A program made the position numbers and the translations under genes. 22,344 nucleotides of DNA. It comes from a virus. Under the pieces are notes generated by a model. That model had not been told where the DNA came from, did no database searches, and saw nothing but the letters and a program-made list of their open reading frames with translations. Below are positions 6,934 to 14,972 of the stretch, in pieces; position 1 is the first letter of the stretch; each line of letters opens with the position of its first letter. The stretch lies in IMG/VR virus record IMGVR_UViG_3300020152_000057, positions 1-22,344 of that record. One strand, written 5' to 3'.

Positions 6934-7683
6934 GTGACTGTAGGGGACGGATCAGGCGGGCACTCGGTGGCTCCGCTCAAGAATGTCGCAGCGCTGATGA
7001 CGCTGGTGGTGACGCTGCGGGACCGGCCGGCAGGCCTGCCCGGCATCGGGGTGGGCTCGGGGCCATCGGGCTTCGGCAAGTCGGTGGCGGCGCAATATGC
7101 GCAGAACAAGGCCGGCTGCACCTATATCGAGGCGCGCTCCTACTGGAGCGCCAAGACCTTCTGCGAAAACCTGCTGATCGAGCTCGGCGCCAGGCCGCGC
7201 GGCACCATCAGCCGGATGATGGACGACATCATCGACACGATGGGCGACCGGCCCGACCGGCCGCTGATCATCGACGAGGCCGACAAGCTCGTCGACAAGA
7301 AGCAGATCGAGCTGGTGCGCGACATCTACGAGACGACGCAGGCGCCGATCGTGCTGATCGGCGAGGAGGAGCTGCCGACCAAGCTCGCCAGCTTCGAGCG
7401 GGTGCACAACCGGGTGCTCGACTGGGTGCTGTTCCAGCCCTGTGACGCCGAGGACACCCGGCACCTGGCGCGGGCAGTGCTGCGCGACCAGGTGAGCGTC
7501 GCCGATGACCTGATCGAGGCCATCCGGATCAAGACCAACGGCCGGGCCCGGCGCATCGCCACCACGCTCCACGCGGTGCTGAACTACGCCAACAATGCCG
7601 GCCTCAGGTCGATCGACCTTGCGACCTACAAGGGCCCGATCGTTTCGGGCGAGACGCCGCGGCGCGCCGGCAAGGCGGGCTGA
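6934..7683 (+). CDS. muB: Mu-like target-DNA activator ATPase B
   Basis: The 249-residue AAA+ ATPase should bind target DNA, stimulate MuA and provide target immunity. Walker A is GPSGFGKS at residues 43-50 and Walker B is LIIDEAD at about 111-117. A sensor-like region follows (IVLIGEEELP), and a C-terminal helical domain (IKTNGRARRIATTLHAVLNYA) corresponds to the MuB DNA-binding tail. It is shorter than Mu MuB (about 312 residues) because the N-terminal HTH domain is absent or reduced, as in many MuB/TniB-like partners. The start is GTG at 6934 with a good ribosome-binding site; the next gene begins three bases after its stop. Confidence 0.93.
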   Translation: MTVGDGSGGHSVAPLKNVAALMTLVVTLRDRPAGLPGIGVGSGPSGFGKSVAAQYAQNKAGCTYIEARSYWSAKTFCENLLIELGARPRGTISRMMDDIIDTMGDRPDRPLIIDEADKLVDKKQIELVRDIYETTQAPIVLIGEEELPTKLASFERVHNRVLDWVLFQPCDAEDTRHLARAVLRDQVSVADDLIEAIRIKTNGRARRIATTLHAVLNYANNAGLRSIDLATYKGPIVSGETPRRAGKAG

Positions 7684-7685
7684 AA

Positions 7686-8312
7686 ATGGACAAGCCGTAC
7701 AACGCCCGCCTCGTCGGGATCGAGCACTATTGGACCGTCATCAAGGCGACGGCCGGCCAACCCTTCACCGTCTCCGAGATCGCCGCGCAAACCCAGGCGC
7801 ATGTCGACAGCGTCGGCGATTATGTGCGCCGCCTCGTGCGCGGCGGATATGTGGCGGCGCATGGCTGGGTCGAAGTCGCCTCGGAGTGGCGGCCGACCGT
7901 ACCGCAGCGCGCGCGGACCTACCGCCTGGTCAAGCGGGCGGCGGCCGCACCCTCGCTGCGCCGGGATGGAAGTCCGGGCCTCTACGGGCTCGGCCGGCAG
8001 CAGATGTGGAACATCCTGAGGGGGAGCCAGGCCACGCCGGGAATCGACGCCACGAACCTGCAGCTGCTCGCCTCCACCGACGTGGTGCCGATCAGCCTCG
8101 CCGCGGCCAAGGATTACCTCAAGACGCTGCATTACGCCGGCTATCTGGCGGTGCTGCAGCCGGCGGCCAACCACCGGCTGACCGTCTATCGCCTGGTGCG
8201 GCGGATGAATACCGGACCGCTGGCGCCGCTGGTCAGTCGCACCCGTGGCCTGGTCATCGACCGCAACCGCGGCGAGGTGGTCTCGCCGGTGACGATCGAG
8301 GACGTGCCATGA
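7686..8312 (+). CDS. winged-helix DNA-binding early protein
   Basis: The 208-residue protein appears to contain two winged-helix units. The first, about residues 10-80, holds HYWTVIKATAGQPFTVSEIA and YVRRLVRGGYV, then a beta wing ending TYRLVK. The second, about 95-180, holds QQMWNILRG, SLAAAKDYLKTLHYAGYL and a wing ending TVYRLVRR. The two halves share the same order of helix, recognition helix and wing, suggesting internal duplication. It probably binds DNA, with a regulatory or replication-accessory role. It follows muB directly and overlaps the next gene by four bases (ATGA). Confidence 0.75.
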   Translation: MDKPYNARLVGIEHYWTVIKATAGQPFTVSEIAAQTQAHVDSVGDYVRRLVRGGYVAAHGWVEVASEWRPTVPQRARTYRLVKRAAAAPSLRRDGSPGLYGLGRQQMWNILRGSQATPGIDATNLQLLASTDVVPISLAAAKDYLKTLHYAGYLAVLQPAANHRLTVYRLVRRMNTGPLAPLVSRTRGLVIDRNRGEVVSPVTIEDVP

Positions 8313-8734
8313 GGCGCGGCCCGGAAAGCGGCGGCGGCCGCAATGCCGACGAGCGGAGCTTCGCCGAGAAGGCGCGCGACGCCCATGCGGGCGAACCGCC
8401 CGACTGGATCGTCGCCCTCGCCGAACTAGCCGATCGCGACGGGCTCAAGGGCGCCGGGTTGGCGATCGGCTACTCGGGCGGCCTCGTCAGCCAGGTGCTG
8501 GCGAACAAGTACCCGGGCGACCTCGGCAAGGTGGAGCAGAAGACCCGTGGCGCGCTGATGGGCGCCACGGTCGCCTGCCCGGAGCTCGAGGTGATCGACC
8601 GCAAGACCTGCCTCGACTGGCAGGACAAGCCGCGGGCGGCGACCAGCGCCTTCCGCGTGCGGATGTACCACGCCTGCCGGCGCTGCCCGGTTTCCAAGCA
8701 CTTTCAGGACAAGGAGGCTAGCCATGGCGGCTGA
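8309..8734 (+). CDS. HTH regulator with a conserved cysteine tail
   Basis: The start is ATG at 8309, overlapping the previous stop, which gives 141 residues. The centre holds a HTH (LKGAGLAIGYSGGLVSQVLANKY, followed by GDLGKVEQKTRGAL), the pattern of small XRE-like regulators in Mu-like phages. The C-terminal part has five cysteines, including VACPE, KTCLDW and the closing CRRCPVSKH, which could bind a metal. It is likely a transcriptional regulator; no target can be named. It overlaps the next gene by 11 bases. Confidence 0.7.
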   Translation: MRRGPESGGGRNADERSFAEKARDAHAGEPPDWIVALAELADRDGLKGAGLAIGYSGGLVSQVLANKYPGDLGKVEQKTRGALMGATVACPELEVIDRKTCLDWQDKPRAATSAFRVRMYHACRRCPVSKHFQDKEASHGG

Positions 8735-9194
8735 CCTGGACGGCCCCGCGATCACGGGGACGGCGGTGATCGAACACAAGGTGCGCCAGATCGGCGTCAT
8801 GCTGCACAAGATGCGGATCGTGGTGCGCGGCATGCGCAACCGGATGCTCGACGGGACGACGGCCGACGCACTCGACACCGGGCTCGAAGCCGTCCGCATC
8901 GATCTGGCCGCCATCCACCGCGACACCCAGGAGCAGCTGCGGCTCGGCGCCGAGGCGCTCGAAGCCGCGCAGGGCGTGCTGAAGGCCATCGGCGCCGAGG
9001 GCCGGCTCAAGCCGCGCGAGCCGCAGCCGGAACATTTCGATTGCCGCTGCGCCGAGCCGCAGCCGGCGGGGTTCGAGGGCTGCTACGTGCCCGAGCCGGA
9101 GCGGCCGGAATACCTCGCCGACATGGCGCGGCCCACCAATGTCGTGATCCTCGCCAATGTGCGGCGCTCGCGGCCGGAAGGCGGTGGGCGATGA
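8724..9194 (+). CDS. hypothetical early protein with coiled-coil and Cys motif
   Basis: The 156-residue protein has a strong AGGAGG ribosome-binding site. Residues about 15-95 are helical with heptad-like spacing. Residues 105-120 contain cysteines (FDCRCAEPQ, GCYVPEP). I do not recognise the family. It takes the place where Mu carries small early genes such as kil and gam, but it lacks Gam features. Its stop overlaps the next start (ATGA). Confidence 0.6.
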   Translation: MAADLDGPAITGTAVIEHKVRQIGVMLHKMRIVVRGMRNRMLDGTTADALDTGLEAVRIDLAAIHRDTQEQLRLGAEALEAAQGVLKAIGAEGRLKPREPQPEHFDCRCAEPQPAGFEGCYVPEPERPEYLADMARPTNVVILANVRRSRPEGGGR

Positions 9195-9571
9195 GCGCGC
9201 CCCTCGCCATGGGGCCGGTGGTGGAGCCGGCGGAGGTCGAGGTCGACTTCGAGGTGACGATCGTGCCGAAGGGGCCGCTCCACCTCCTTTCCGACGACGG
9301 CCGGGCGGCCCTGGCCGAGCTGATGGACAGCGCCCAGAGCGTAGCGCTCGCCACCCTCGCGGGCGCCCGGCCGCCGCTGCCGACCTCGCTCGCCGCCCGG
9401 CTCGCCATCCTGCTCCGGTGTTGGGACGAGCTGATCACGGCCGAAGGCGCCCAGATCGATTCACCCGTCCAGGACGACGCGCTGGCCCACGCCGTCGGCG
9501 CGGCGCGCGAGGAGTTCGACCTCGCTTTCAACGCCCTCAAAACCCGCTTTGAAGAGGAGTTTCCCCAGTGA
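9191..9571 (+). CDS. hypothetical early protein
   Basis: The 126-residue, mainly helical, acidic protein starts at ATG 9191 within the previous gene's stop. It begins with a short beta-like segment (VEVDFEVTIVPKGPLHLL), then helices (GRAALAELMDSAQSVALATL, ARLAILLRCWDELI, AREEFDLAFNALKTRF). No known motif. Membership of the coupled early operon is the main support that it is real. Confidence 0.6.
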   Translation: MSAPLAMGPVVEPAEVEVDFEVTIVPKGPLHLLSDDGRAALAELMDSAQSVALATLAGARPPLPTSLAARLAILLRCWDELITAEGAQIDSPVQDDALAHAVGAAREEFDLAFNALKTRFEEEFPQ

Positions 9572-9762
9572 AGCTGACCAAGTGGACTGCCCGCCGCTCC
9601 GGCGGGTTCATCACCGTGACCGGCAAGGACGCCGAAGGGCACGACCGCAAGATCGTCGAGGTGACCAGCATTGCGCCGGCGTCGAGCGGCTTCGGCGCCG
9701 CCGCCACCACCGGCATCGTCGCTGTCGATCGCGACGGCAACCGGCACCAGCTGGAGGCCTGA
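9568..9762 (+). CDS. small hypothetical early protein
   Basis: The 64-residue protein starts at GTG 9568, which overlaps the preceding TGA. The sequence alternates short beta-like stretches (FITVTGKDAEGHDRKIVEV, GIVAVDRDGNRHQLEA), suggesting a small beta-barrel. No family recognised. The next gene starts four bases after its stop. Confidence 0.6.
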   Translation: MKLTKWTARRSGGFITVTGKDAEGHDRKIVEVTSIAPASSGFGAAATTGIVAVDRDGNRHQLEA

Positions 9763-9765
9763 GCC

Positions 9766-10428
9766 ATGGAAAGCACGTCGTTCACGCCCGCGCCGGTGCC
9801 TTCAGGCATCCAGTCGCTCGGCGGCAAGGAGTATATGCCCGACGCCCGCGGCAACCTGGTGCCGCTCCCCCTGGTGAAGCCGCAGGACAAGCTGCAGGAC
9901 GAGACGGTCCGCAAGATACTCGGCTACGCGATCGCCCTTTCCGACCAGGTCGAGCGCTTCAAGGCCCATACCATGGCCGACCTCGCCGCCCTCGACCAGC
10001 TGCTCGAACAGCAATACGGGCTCGTCAAGCGCGGCAACAAGGGCAAGGGCAACCGCACCTACATGACCGTCGACGGCCTGTTCAAGGTGACGGTGCAGGT
10101 GGCCGACTATGTCGATTTCGGGCCCGAGCTGCAGGTCGCCAAAAGCCTGCTCGACGCCTGCCTCAACGAATGGTCGGCCGACGCGCGGCCGGAAATCCAG
10201 GCCATCGTCACCCGCGCCTTCAACACCGACAAGGAAGGCCAGATCAACCGCTCCGAGATCTTCATGCTGCTCCGCCTCGAGATCGAGGACGAGCGCTGGC
10301 AGAAGGCCATGGCGGCCATCCGTGACGCCATGCGGATCGTCGGCCGCAAGGAGTACGTGCGCTTCGGTATGCGCAGCTCGCCCGAGGCCGACTGGCTCTC
10401 GGTGACCATCGATCTGGCTCAGGCATAG
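9766..10428 (+). CDS. DUF3164 family phage protein
   Basis: The 220-residue protein matches the DUF3164 family of Mu-like phages by overall pattern: an N-terminal YMPDARGNLVP, a central RTYMTVDGLFKVTVQVADYV, a helix with EFQ-like spacing around LLDACLNEW, and INRSEIFMLLRLEIEDERW near the C-terminus. The family sits in the early region of many Mu-like phages. Its biochemical role is not known, and the 'sulfate transporter' label sometimes given to it is unsupported. The length is normal for the family. Confidence 0.85.
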   Translation: MESTSFTPAPVPSGIQSLGGKEYMPDARGNLVPLPLVKPQDKLQDETVRKILGYAIALSDQVERFKAHTMADLAALDQLLEQQYGLVKRGNKGKGNRTYMTVDGLFKVTVQVADYVDFGPELQVAKSLLDACLNEWSADARPEIQAIVTRAFNTDKEGQINRSEIFMLLRLEIEDERWQKAMAAIRDAMRIVGRKEYVRFGMRSSPEADWLSVTIDLAQA

Positions 10429-10437
10429 GGGGCGCCG

Positions 10438-10725
10438 ATGCTGATGCACGAGGACAAGCGCAAGGAGCTGACCCGGCTCCTCGCCCTGGTGGACGAGCGG
10501 CTGGCGGCCTTGCCGGCGCGCTCCTGGGAACAGCGCCACGACCACGACAAGGCCGTCCAGGCGCTTGCCTACGATCTGGAGCAGCAGGGGGCCCGCTTCG
10601 GCGAGCAGAACGGCAACCACACGGTGTCCCTGGGTGGCGTCCGCGCCGCGAGCACCATGAGCATCGACAGCGCCCTGAGGAACTGGTGCGTCGGCGCCCG
10701 CAAGCGGCTGGGGGGTGCGGCATGA
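10438..10725 (+). CDS. small hypothetical early protein
   Basis: The 95-residue protein has an N-terminal charged helix (KRKELTRLLALVDERLAAL), followed by SWEQRHDHDKAVQALAYDLEQ and a short C-terminal segment ending NWCVGARKRLG. No family recognised. It overlaps the next start by four bases. Confidence 0.55.
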   Translation: MLMHEDKRKELTRLLALVDERLAALPARSWEQRHDHDKAVQALAYDLEQQGARFGEQNGNHTVSLGGVRAASTMSIDSALRNWCVGARKRLGGAA

Positions 10726-10943
10726 GCGGCGCCCGCAGGACAACTCTCGTTTCGATCAACGTCGGCTACTCGGCCCACGGCCAGAAGGCGGTGCTGCAGG
10801 GCGGCGAGGACCAGGCCGGCAACTGGAGCTGGGCCCTGAAGCTCGAGGCGCGCACCTTCAAGGAGCAGCCCATCATCGTCGAAGGGCTGACGGCCGAGAC
10901 CATCCGCCAGATGGCGGCAGCGGTGGAAAGGGACGGGCGATGA
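10722..10943 (+). CDS. small hypothetical early protein
   Basis: From ATG 10722, inside the preceding stop, this encodes 73 residues. It looks like a small alpha/beta protein: two strands (TLVSINVGYSAHGQKAVLQG, WSWALKLEART), then a C-terminal helix (TAETIRQMAAAVERD). No family recognised; start and stop are both coupled to neighbours. Confidence 0.55.
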   Translation: MSGARRTTLVSINVGYSAHGQKAVLQGGEDQAGNWSWALKLEARTFKEQPIIVEGLTAETIRQMAAAVERDGR

Positions 10944-11104
10944 GCGCGCATCCTTTCGGCAAGCCCCGCCAGCAGCTGGGGCGGCGCGAGCCGGACGTTC
11001 CGGGCTGGGTGCGGCTCGCGGCCATCTGCGCCCTCGCCACCATCGTGTCGATCGGCGCCCTTGTGGCGGGCATCGACATCGGGCAGTTGGGAGGCGGCAG
11101 ATGA
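10940..11104 (+). CDS. small single-span membrane protein
   Basis: The 54-residue protein starts at ATG 10940 and overlaps both neighbours by four bases. It has a basic N-terminus (about 1-22, with FGKPRQQLGRREP) and one hydrophobic span (LAAICALATIVSIGALVAG, about 26-45), which predicts an N-in orientation. In Mu the early region carries small host-affecting proteins such as Kil; whether this one acts that way is unknown. Confidence 0.55.
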   Translation: MSAHPFGKPRQQLGRREPDVPGWVRLAAICALATIVSIGALVAGIDIGQLGGGR

Positions 11105-12606
11105 ACCTGTTCGCGGCCCTCCAGGACCCAGCCGCGACCAAGATGCGGCAGGCGGTGCGCCTCTTCGCCGAGGCGTTGCTCGAGCTCGCAGCCGAGCCGG
11201 AAGTAGCGCAGGAGACCGCCAGCGAGGCGGCGCCGGCCGCCGACCCGATCGCGGAGGCGGTCAGCATCTCGGAGCGGCTCCAGGATCTGGCGGCAAAGTC
11301 CCGGGCGGCGCCCATCGTCAAGGCAGCCAAAGCGAAGCGCGGCAAGACCGAGGAGAAGCTGCCGCTGCTGCGCCAGCTCGCCGGCACCATGCCGGTGAAG
11401 GAGCTCGAGGCGGCGGTTGGGCTCAGGAAGTCGACGCTCTATCGCCTGGCCAAGGAACACGACCTGCAGCTCGGCCTGGTGGAAAACGGCCTCAAGATCG
11501 ACCTCGACGAGCTGCGCCGGCTGGCGCCCGACATGACGGTGCTGGCGCTGGCGGCGCGGTTCGGCTGTACCGATGGCGCCATCCGGCTCGCGGCCAAGGC
11601 GCACGGCATTGCCCTGATGCGGGCGCCCCACGGCGGGCGGCGCTCAGCGGTGACCTGGACCGACGCAATGCTCGCGACGCTCAAGGCCAAGGCCGGCCGG
11701 GTGCCGGCGACCGAGCTGATGGCCGAGCTCGGGGTGAACCGCAACCCGCTGTTCCTCAAGGCCAGGTCGCTCGGCCTGTCGCTCGCCATGGCGTGGACGC
11801 CGGAACGCTCGGCCGAGCTCGGGCGGCTCGCCGGCACCATGGGCGCGGCGCAGCTCGCGGCGCATTTCCACGTCACCCTCTATTCGCTGGCCGGGGAAGC
11901 GGAGCGGCTGGGCCTCCGGCTCGGGCAAGGCGAGCCGACGCCAGCTCCGAAGCGGCCGAAGCCGGCCCGCCGGGTGACGGAGGTCGGCGCCGCGATCGAC
12001 GCCATCCCTTCGCTCCTGACCCCAGGCGGCTGGGTCGAGCAGCCGGCCGCCGCCGCGGCAGCCGTGGTGGAGTCTACGGCCGTGCCGGAGCGCGAGACGC
12101 CGGTGCTGGAGGGGATCAGCTACACCATCACCACGCCCGATCGCTCGCCGCCTTCGCCGGAACTGGTCGAGGCACTGCAGCCGGTGGTGGAGGCGGCTGT
12201 CGCGGTGATGCGGGGCGAAGCGCCGCCCGCCGTCGCTCCCGTGGAGCCGGTGCCTGAACAGGCGGCGCGGCTCGAGCGGCTGCGCGACGAGCAGGCGGGG
12301 CGGTCGATCGCGGCTTTCGAGCCGTTGCCGGTGGCGCGTCGTCAGCCGCTCCGCAAGGCCACGGCGCCGGTGCGCCGCGGGCCGGTGGACCCGCCCAGCA
12401 AGTGGGTACGGCTGCAGCATCCGGACGGGCGCTGGCTGCGCATGGACGGGCTCGGCTGGGTGACGGACAAGGCCAACGCCTACCAGGTGCTGCGGACCAA
12501 GCTCGACGCGGTGCTCAAGGCGTTTCCGCTGGCGCGCGAATGCAAGGTGGTGTCGGTCGCCGCCTGGTCGCCCAAGGACATCCTCTATGCGGAGACGGTG
12601 CGATGA
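11101..12606 (+). CDS. tandem helix-turn-helix repeat protein
   Basis: The 501-residue protein has four related units of about 40 residues, at about 87-124, 135-172, 188-228 and 236-274. Each reads as a short helix, a HTH of the form ELxAxxGxxxxxLxxxAK, and a closing GLxL or GIAL. Examples are KELEAAVGLRKSTLYRLAKE, VLALAARFGCTDGAIRLAAK and TELMAELGVNRNPLFLKARS. A long Ala/Pro-rich linker (about 280-395) leads to a separate C-terminal domain with WVRLQHPDGRWLRMDGLGW. It probably binds an extended or repeated DNA site. The family is not recognised. Start and stop are coupled to the flanking genes. Confidence 0.75.
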   Translation: MNLFAALQDPAATKMRQAVRLFAEALLELAAEPEVAQETASEAAPAADPIAEAVSISERLQDLAAKSRAAPIVKAAKAKRGKTEEKLPLLRQLAGTMPVKELEAAVGLRKSTLYRLAKEHDLQLGLVENGLKIDLDELRRLAPDMTVLALAARFGCTDGAIRLAAKAHGIALMRAPHGGRRSAVTWTDAMLATLKAKAGRVPATELMAELGVNRNPLFLKARSLGLSLAMAWTPERSAELGRLAGTMGAAQLAAHFHVTLYSLAGEAERLGLRLGQGEPTPAPKRPKPARRVTEVGAAIDAIPSLLTPGGWVEQPAAAAAAVVESTAVPERETPVLEGISYTITTPDRSPPSPELVEALQPVVEAAVAVMRGEAPPAVAPVEPVPEQAARLERLRDEQAGRSIAAFEPLPVARRQPLRKATAPVRRGPVDPPSKWVRLQHPDGRWLRMDGLGWVTDKANAYQVLRTKLDAVLKAFPLARECKVVSVAAWSPKDILYAETVR

Positions 12607-12935
12607 GCAACTTGCATCCGGTGCTCGGCTACAAGAGCAAGTCAGCCGCCGCCTGGGCGCTCCGGCAGGAGGGCCGAACGCATGGCGAAATCGCCCTGGC
12701 GCTGGGGATCAACCCCCGCGGGGTGGGCAACCTCATCCGCCTCGGGCGCGCCGCCAATGGCGACGCGGGGGGCATCCACTACACCGACAAGCTGTCGGCG
12801 CAGCAGCGCACGCGCCTCCGTCTCGAGGCGCAAAAGCGCGGCCTGTCGGTGCGGCAGCTGGTCACGGACGTGCTGGCCATCGTGGCCGACGACAGGCTGT
12901 TTTCGGCGCTGCTCGACACCGGAGGCGATGAATGA
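12603..12935 (+). CDS. small protein with HTH and ribbon-helix-helix-like parts
   Basis: From ATG 12603, this encodes 110 residues. Residues about 12-48 look like a sigma-region-4 or GcrA-like HTH (AWALRQEGRTHGEIALALGI, then RGVGNLIRLGR). Residues about 62-105 look like a CopG/Arc-type segment (LSAQQRTRLRLEAQKRGLS, then QLVTDVLAIV). It is probably a DNA-binding regulator. It follows the four-repeat HTH protein and shares its operon. Confidence 0.65.
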   Translation: MSNLHPVLGYKSKSAAAWALRQEGRTHGEIALALGINPRGVGNLIRLGRAANGDAGGIHYTDKLSAQQRTRLRLEAQKRGLSVRQLVTDVLAIVADDRLFSALLDTGGDE

Positions 12936-13222
12936 GCCCCGACGAGTTTCATGTTGCCGGGCTGATCCGGACGGCGGCGTCGGCCGAGGAGCGGGCGCGG
13001 ATTCTGCTGCGGGTGCCCGACGCCATTATGCTGCAGATGGCGGACGAGCTGCAGCGCGCGTGTGACGAGACGCAGTTCGCGCTCGGCCGGGCCTTTGTCG
13101 ATGTGCGCGTGGCGACGCTCAGCGCCATGCGCCAGCCGGATGGCGAGCTGCCAGCGGCACGGGCCGAGGAATCGACTTTCTATCGCGGGCTGATGCGGTC
13201 GCTGGCCGGGGTGGCGCCATGA
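12932..13222 (+). CDS. small hypothetical early protein
   Basis: The 96-residue, largely helical protein has RTAASAEERARILLRVPDA and MLQMADELQRACDETQFALG as likely amphipathic helices. No motif recognised. It overlaps neighbours by four bases at both ends, including the gemA-like gene that follows. Confidence 0.6.
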   Translation: MSPDEFHVAGLIRTAASAEERARILLRVPDAIMLQMADELQRACDETQFALGRAFVDVRVATLSAMRQPDGELPAARAEESTFYRGLMRSLAGVAP

Positions 13223-13839
13223 GCACCACCCACCAGGCGATCTATGGGCTGCGCAGGGAGCTAGGGCTCGACGACGACACGGCCCGGGATTTTTACGCGC
13301 GCGAGGTCGGCAAGCGCTCGCTGCGGGACATGAGCGTGGGCGAGCAGGTCAAGGTGATGCAGGCCCTGCAGCGCGAGGTGCGCGGCGCCGGCGCCGCCGC
13401 CCAAGGCAAGCTCGGCGGGCCTTATGCCGGCAAGCTGCAGGCGCTGTGGATCTCGGGGTGGAACCTCGGCGTGGTGCGGCTGCGCACCGACGAGGCGATG
13501 CTGAGCTTCCTCGAGCGGCAGACGAAGATCCAGCACACCCGGTTCCTGCGCAACCCGGCCGATGCCACCCGAGTGATCGAGGCGCTGAAGGCGTGGCTGG
13601 CGCGCGAGGGCGGCGTCGAGTGGGCCGACCACGACGAGCCCGAGGATGCGGTGCTCGCCGCCCAGGGGCGGCTTCTCGGCTTCGACACCGATACGCCGGC
13701 CGGCGACCCGGAGGCGCAGGGCTGGGCCCAGTGGCGGCTGGGCGAGCCGGTCGACCGGCGGGGGCTGATGCAGGCTCTGGGCCACAGGATCAGGCAGGCG
13801 GCTGGCGTCAGGCAGAGCACGGGAGAAGACCGGCGATGA
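13219..13839 (+). CDS. gemA: GemA family regulatory protein (DUF1018, Mu gp16-like)
   Basis: The 206-residue protein matches the GemA/DUF1018 family: YGLRRELGLDDDTARDFYAR, GKRSLRDMSVGEQVKVMQAL, then GGPYAGKLQALWISGWNLGV, LSFLERQTKI and DATRVIEALKAWLA. In Mu, GemA modulates expression of host genes and DNA relaxation late in the early phase. Here it lies just before mor, as in most Mu-like phages. The C-terminal 60 residues are an extension of low conservation. The ATG at 13219 lies inside the previous stop. Confidence 0.9.
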   Translation: MSTTHQAIYGLRRELGLDDDTARDFYAREVGKRSLRDMSVGEQVKVMQALQREVRGAGAAAQGKLGGPYAGKLQALWISGWNLGVVRLRTDEAMLSFLERQTKIQHTRFLRNPADATRVIEALKAWLAREGGVEWADHDEPEDAVLAAQGRLLGFDTDTPAGDPEAQGWAQWRLGEPVDRRGLMQALGHRIRQAAGVRQSTGEDRR

Positions 13840-14093
13840 GCGGCAGCGAAAGCAACGAAGGTGATCTGGTTTACGATCTCACGCTCGCCATCGGCGAGCT
13901 GCTCGATGGCGAACCCTCGGAACTGGTACGTGCGTCGGCGCTGGCCGAGGTGCTCAAGGCTCATGCCTTCATGTTCGGCGGTACGCCCGCCGCCGCGGCC
14001 CAGCGCATCGCCCTCGTCGCCGAGGTGGCCAGCGAGCAGCTTGTCGAGGATTGGGACGAGCTCAGCGCGCTGAAGCGACGGGCGGCCAACTGA
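13836..14093 (+). CDS. small hypothetical early protein
   Basis: From ATG 13836, this encodes 85 residues, acidic and helical (DLVYDLTLAIGELLDGEPSE, AAAAQRIALVAEVASEQLV). It is the right size and place for the small ORFs between gemA and mor in Mu-like phages. No function is assigned. Its TGA overlaps the next ATG (TGATG). Confidence 0.55.
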   Translation: MSGSESNEGDLVYDLTLAIGELLDGEPSELVRASALAEVLKAHAFMFGGTPAAAAQRIALVAEVASEQLVEDWDELSALKRRAAN

Positions 14094-14332
14094 TGGACCG
14101 ACTCGAGGCGCTGCGGATCGAACGCGACATGCTCGCTGCCCTGGTGGCGGCGGCGCCGCGCGGCCGGCCCGAGATCGTCGGCCGGCTGCGGCTGGTGACG
14201 ACGGAGCTGCTGCGCCTCGAGCTGGCGCCCCAGTCGTCGGGCGAAGCCCGCGACCACGGGATGAAGCCGCTGCGGGCCGTGCCGGAGTTCCCGGAATCGG
14301 AGGGGCACGAATTGAGGTATTACCAGCGATGA
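14093..14332 (+). CDS. small hypothetical early protein
   Basis: From ATG 14093, this encodes 79 residues. The first half is a likely helical hairpin (LEALRIERDMLAALVAAAP, RLRLVTTELLRLEL), while the second half is polar. No family recognised. It is coupled to both neighbours. Confidence 0.55.
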   Translation: MDRLEALRIERDMLAALVAAAPRGRPEIVGRLRLVTTELLRLELAPQSSGEARDHGMKPLRAVPEFPESEGHELRYYQR

Positions 14333-14586
14333 AGGCCCGTGAAGTCCACCTGGACGTGACCGACCACGCGGTGCTGCGCTACCTCGAGCGCCAGCACGGC
14401 CTCGATGTCGAGGCGGTGCGCCGCCACGTCGCCGGCATGGCGATGAACGGCGCCGCGCTCGGCGCGGTCGGCGTCGCCATCGAGGGCGTCCGCCTGGTGC
14501 TGGCCGAAGAGCCCGCCGTGACCGGCCGCCGCCCCTACGTGGTGGTGGTCACCGCCCTCAGGCGGGGATGGGCCAGCCAGCCATGA
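14329..14586 (+). CDS. small hypothetical early protein
   Basis: The 85-residue alpha/beta protein starts with VTDHAVLRYLERQHGLDVEA, a pattern also seen in small RelE-like or DUF4258-type proteins (start-of-helix histidine followed by RYLER). It ends with strands (GVRLVLAEE, PYVVVVTALRRG). A toxin-like fold is possible, but no partner antitoxin is evident. It sits directly before mor, overlapping it by four bases. Confidence 0.6.
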   Translation: MKAREVHLDVTDHAVLRYLERQHGLDVEAVRRHVAGMAMNGAALGAVGVAIEGVRLVLAEEPAVTGRRPYVVVVTALRRGWASQP

Positions 14587-14963
14587 CCCACGGCCTGCCG
14601 CTCGTGCTCGAGGAGATTGCCGACGTCGCCGGCGTCGAGGCGATGTGGGCGCTCGTCAGGGCCCGCGGCGGCTCGACCATCTTCCTGCCGCGCCGCGTGA
14701 CGGCCCGGCACTGGCTGGCCGAAGTGGTGGGGCTCGAGGCGGCCAACCGGATCTGCGCGCATTTCCGCTCCAACCACCAGTCGCGCGTCGAGGTGCCGCT
14801 GGCCCACGCCGCGCAGAAGACGGAGCGCTGGCGCGACGAGCTGGCCCAGCCCGGCAGCCTGGCGGAGCGGGCGCTGCGCATGAAGGTGACGGAGCGGACG
14901 GTGCGGAACTGGAAGCGGCGGCTGCGCGGCGATCACGACGAGGACCAGGGCGACCTGTTCTAG
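14583..14963 (+). CDS. mor: Mor family transcription activator
   Basis: The 126-residue protein matches the Mor/C family: a central dimerisation part (GGSTIFLPRRVTARHWLAEV, GLEAANRICAHF) and a C-terminal HTH (AERALRMKVTERTVRNWKRR). In Mu, Mor activates the middle promoter at the end of the early phase. As the last early gene, followed at once by a terminator and the lysis genes, it should activate the downstream promoter. I chose ATG 14583, which overlaps the previous stop; an ATG at 14568 would add five residues. No second activator (C) is visible. Confidence 0.88.
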   Translation: MTHGLPLVLEEIADVAGVEAMWALVRARGGSTIFLPRRVTARHWLAEVVGLEAANRICAHFRSNHQSRVEVPLAHAAQKTERWRDELAQPGSLAERALRMKVTERTVRNWKRRLRGDHDEDQGDLF

Positions 14964-14972
14964 CGTCTCTTG

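Noticed and set aside
8724-9194. Possible Mu Gam (host-nuclease inhibitor) by position
   Set aside because: The length and helical content are loosely similar, but no Gam sequence pattern is visible and it has a Cys-containing tail.
11061-12257. A 398-codon open frame on + overlapping the HTH-repeat gene
   Set aside because: Its translation is Arg/Gly/Ala-rich; the alternative frame gives a clear repeated domain structure and is coupled to both neighbours.
14329-14586. Possible toxin of a toxin-antitoxin pair
   Set aside because: A RelE-like start pattern is weak and neither neighbour looks like an antitoxin.
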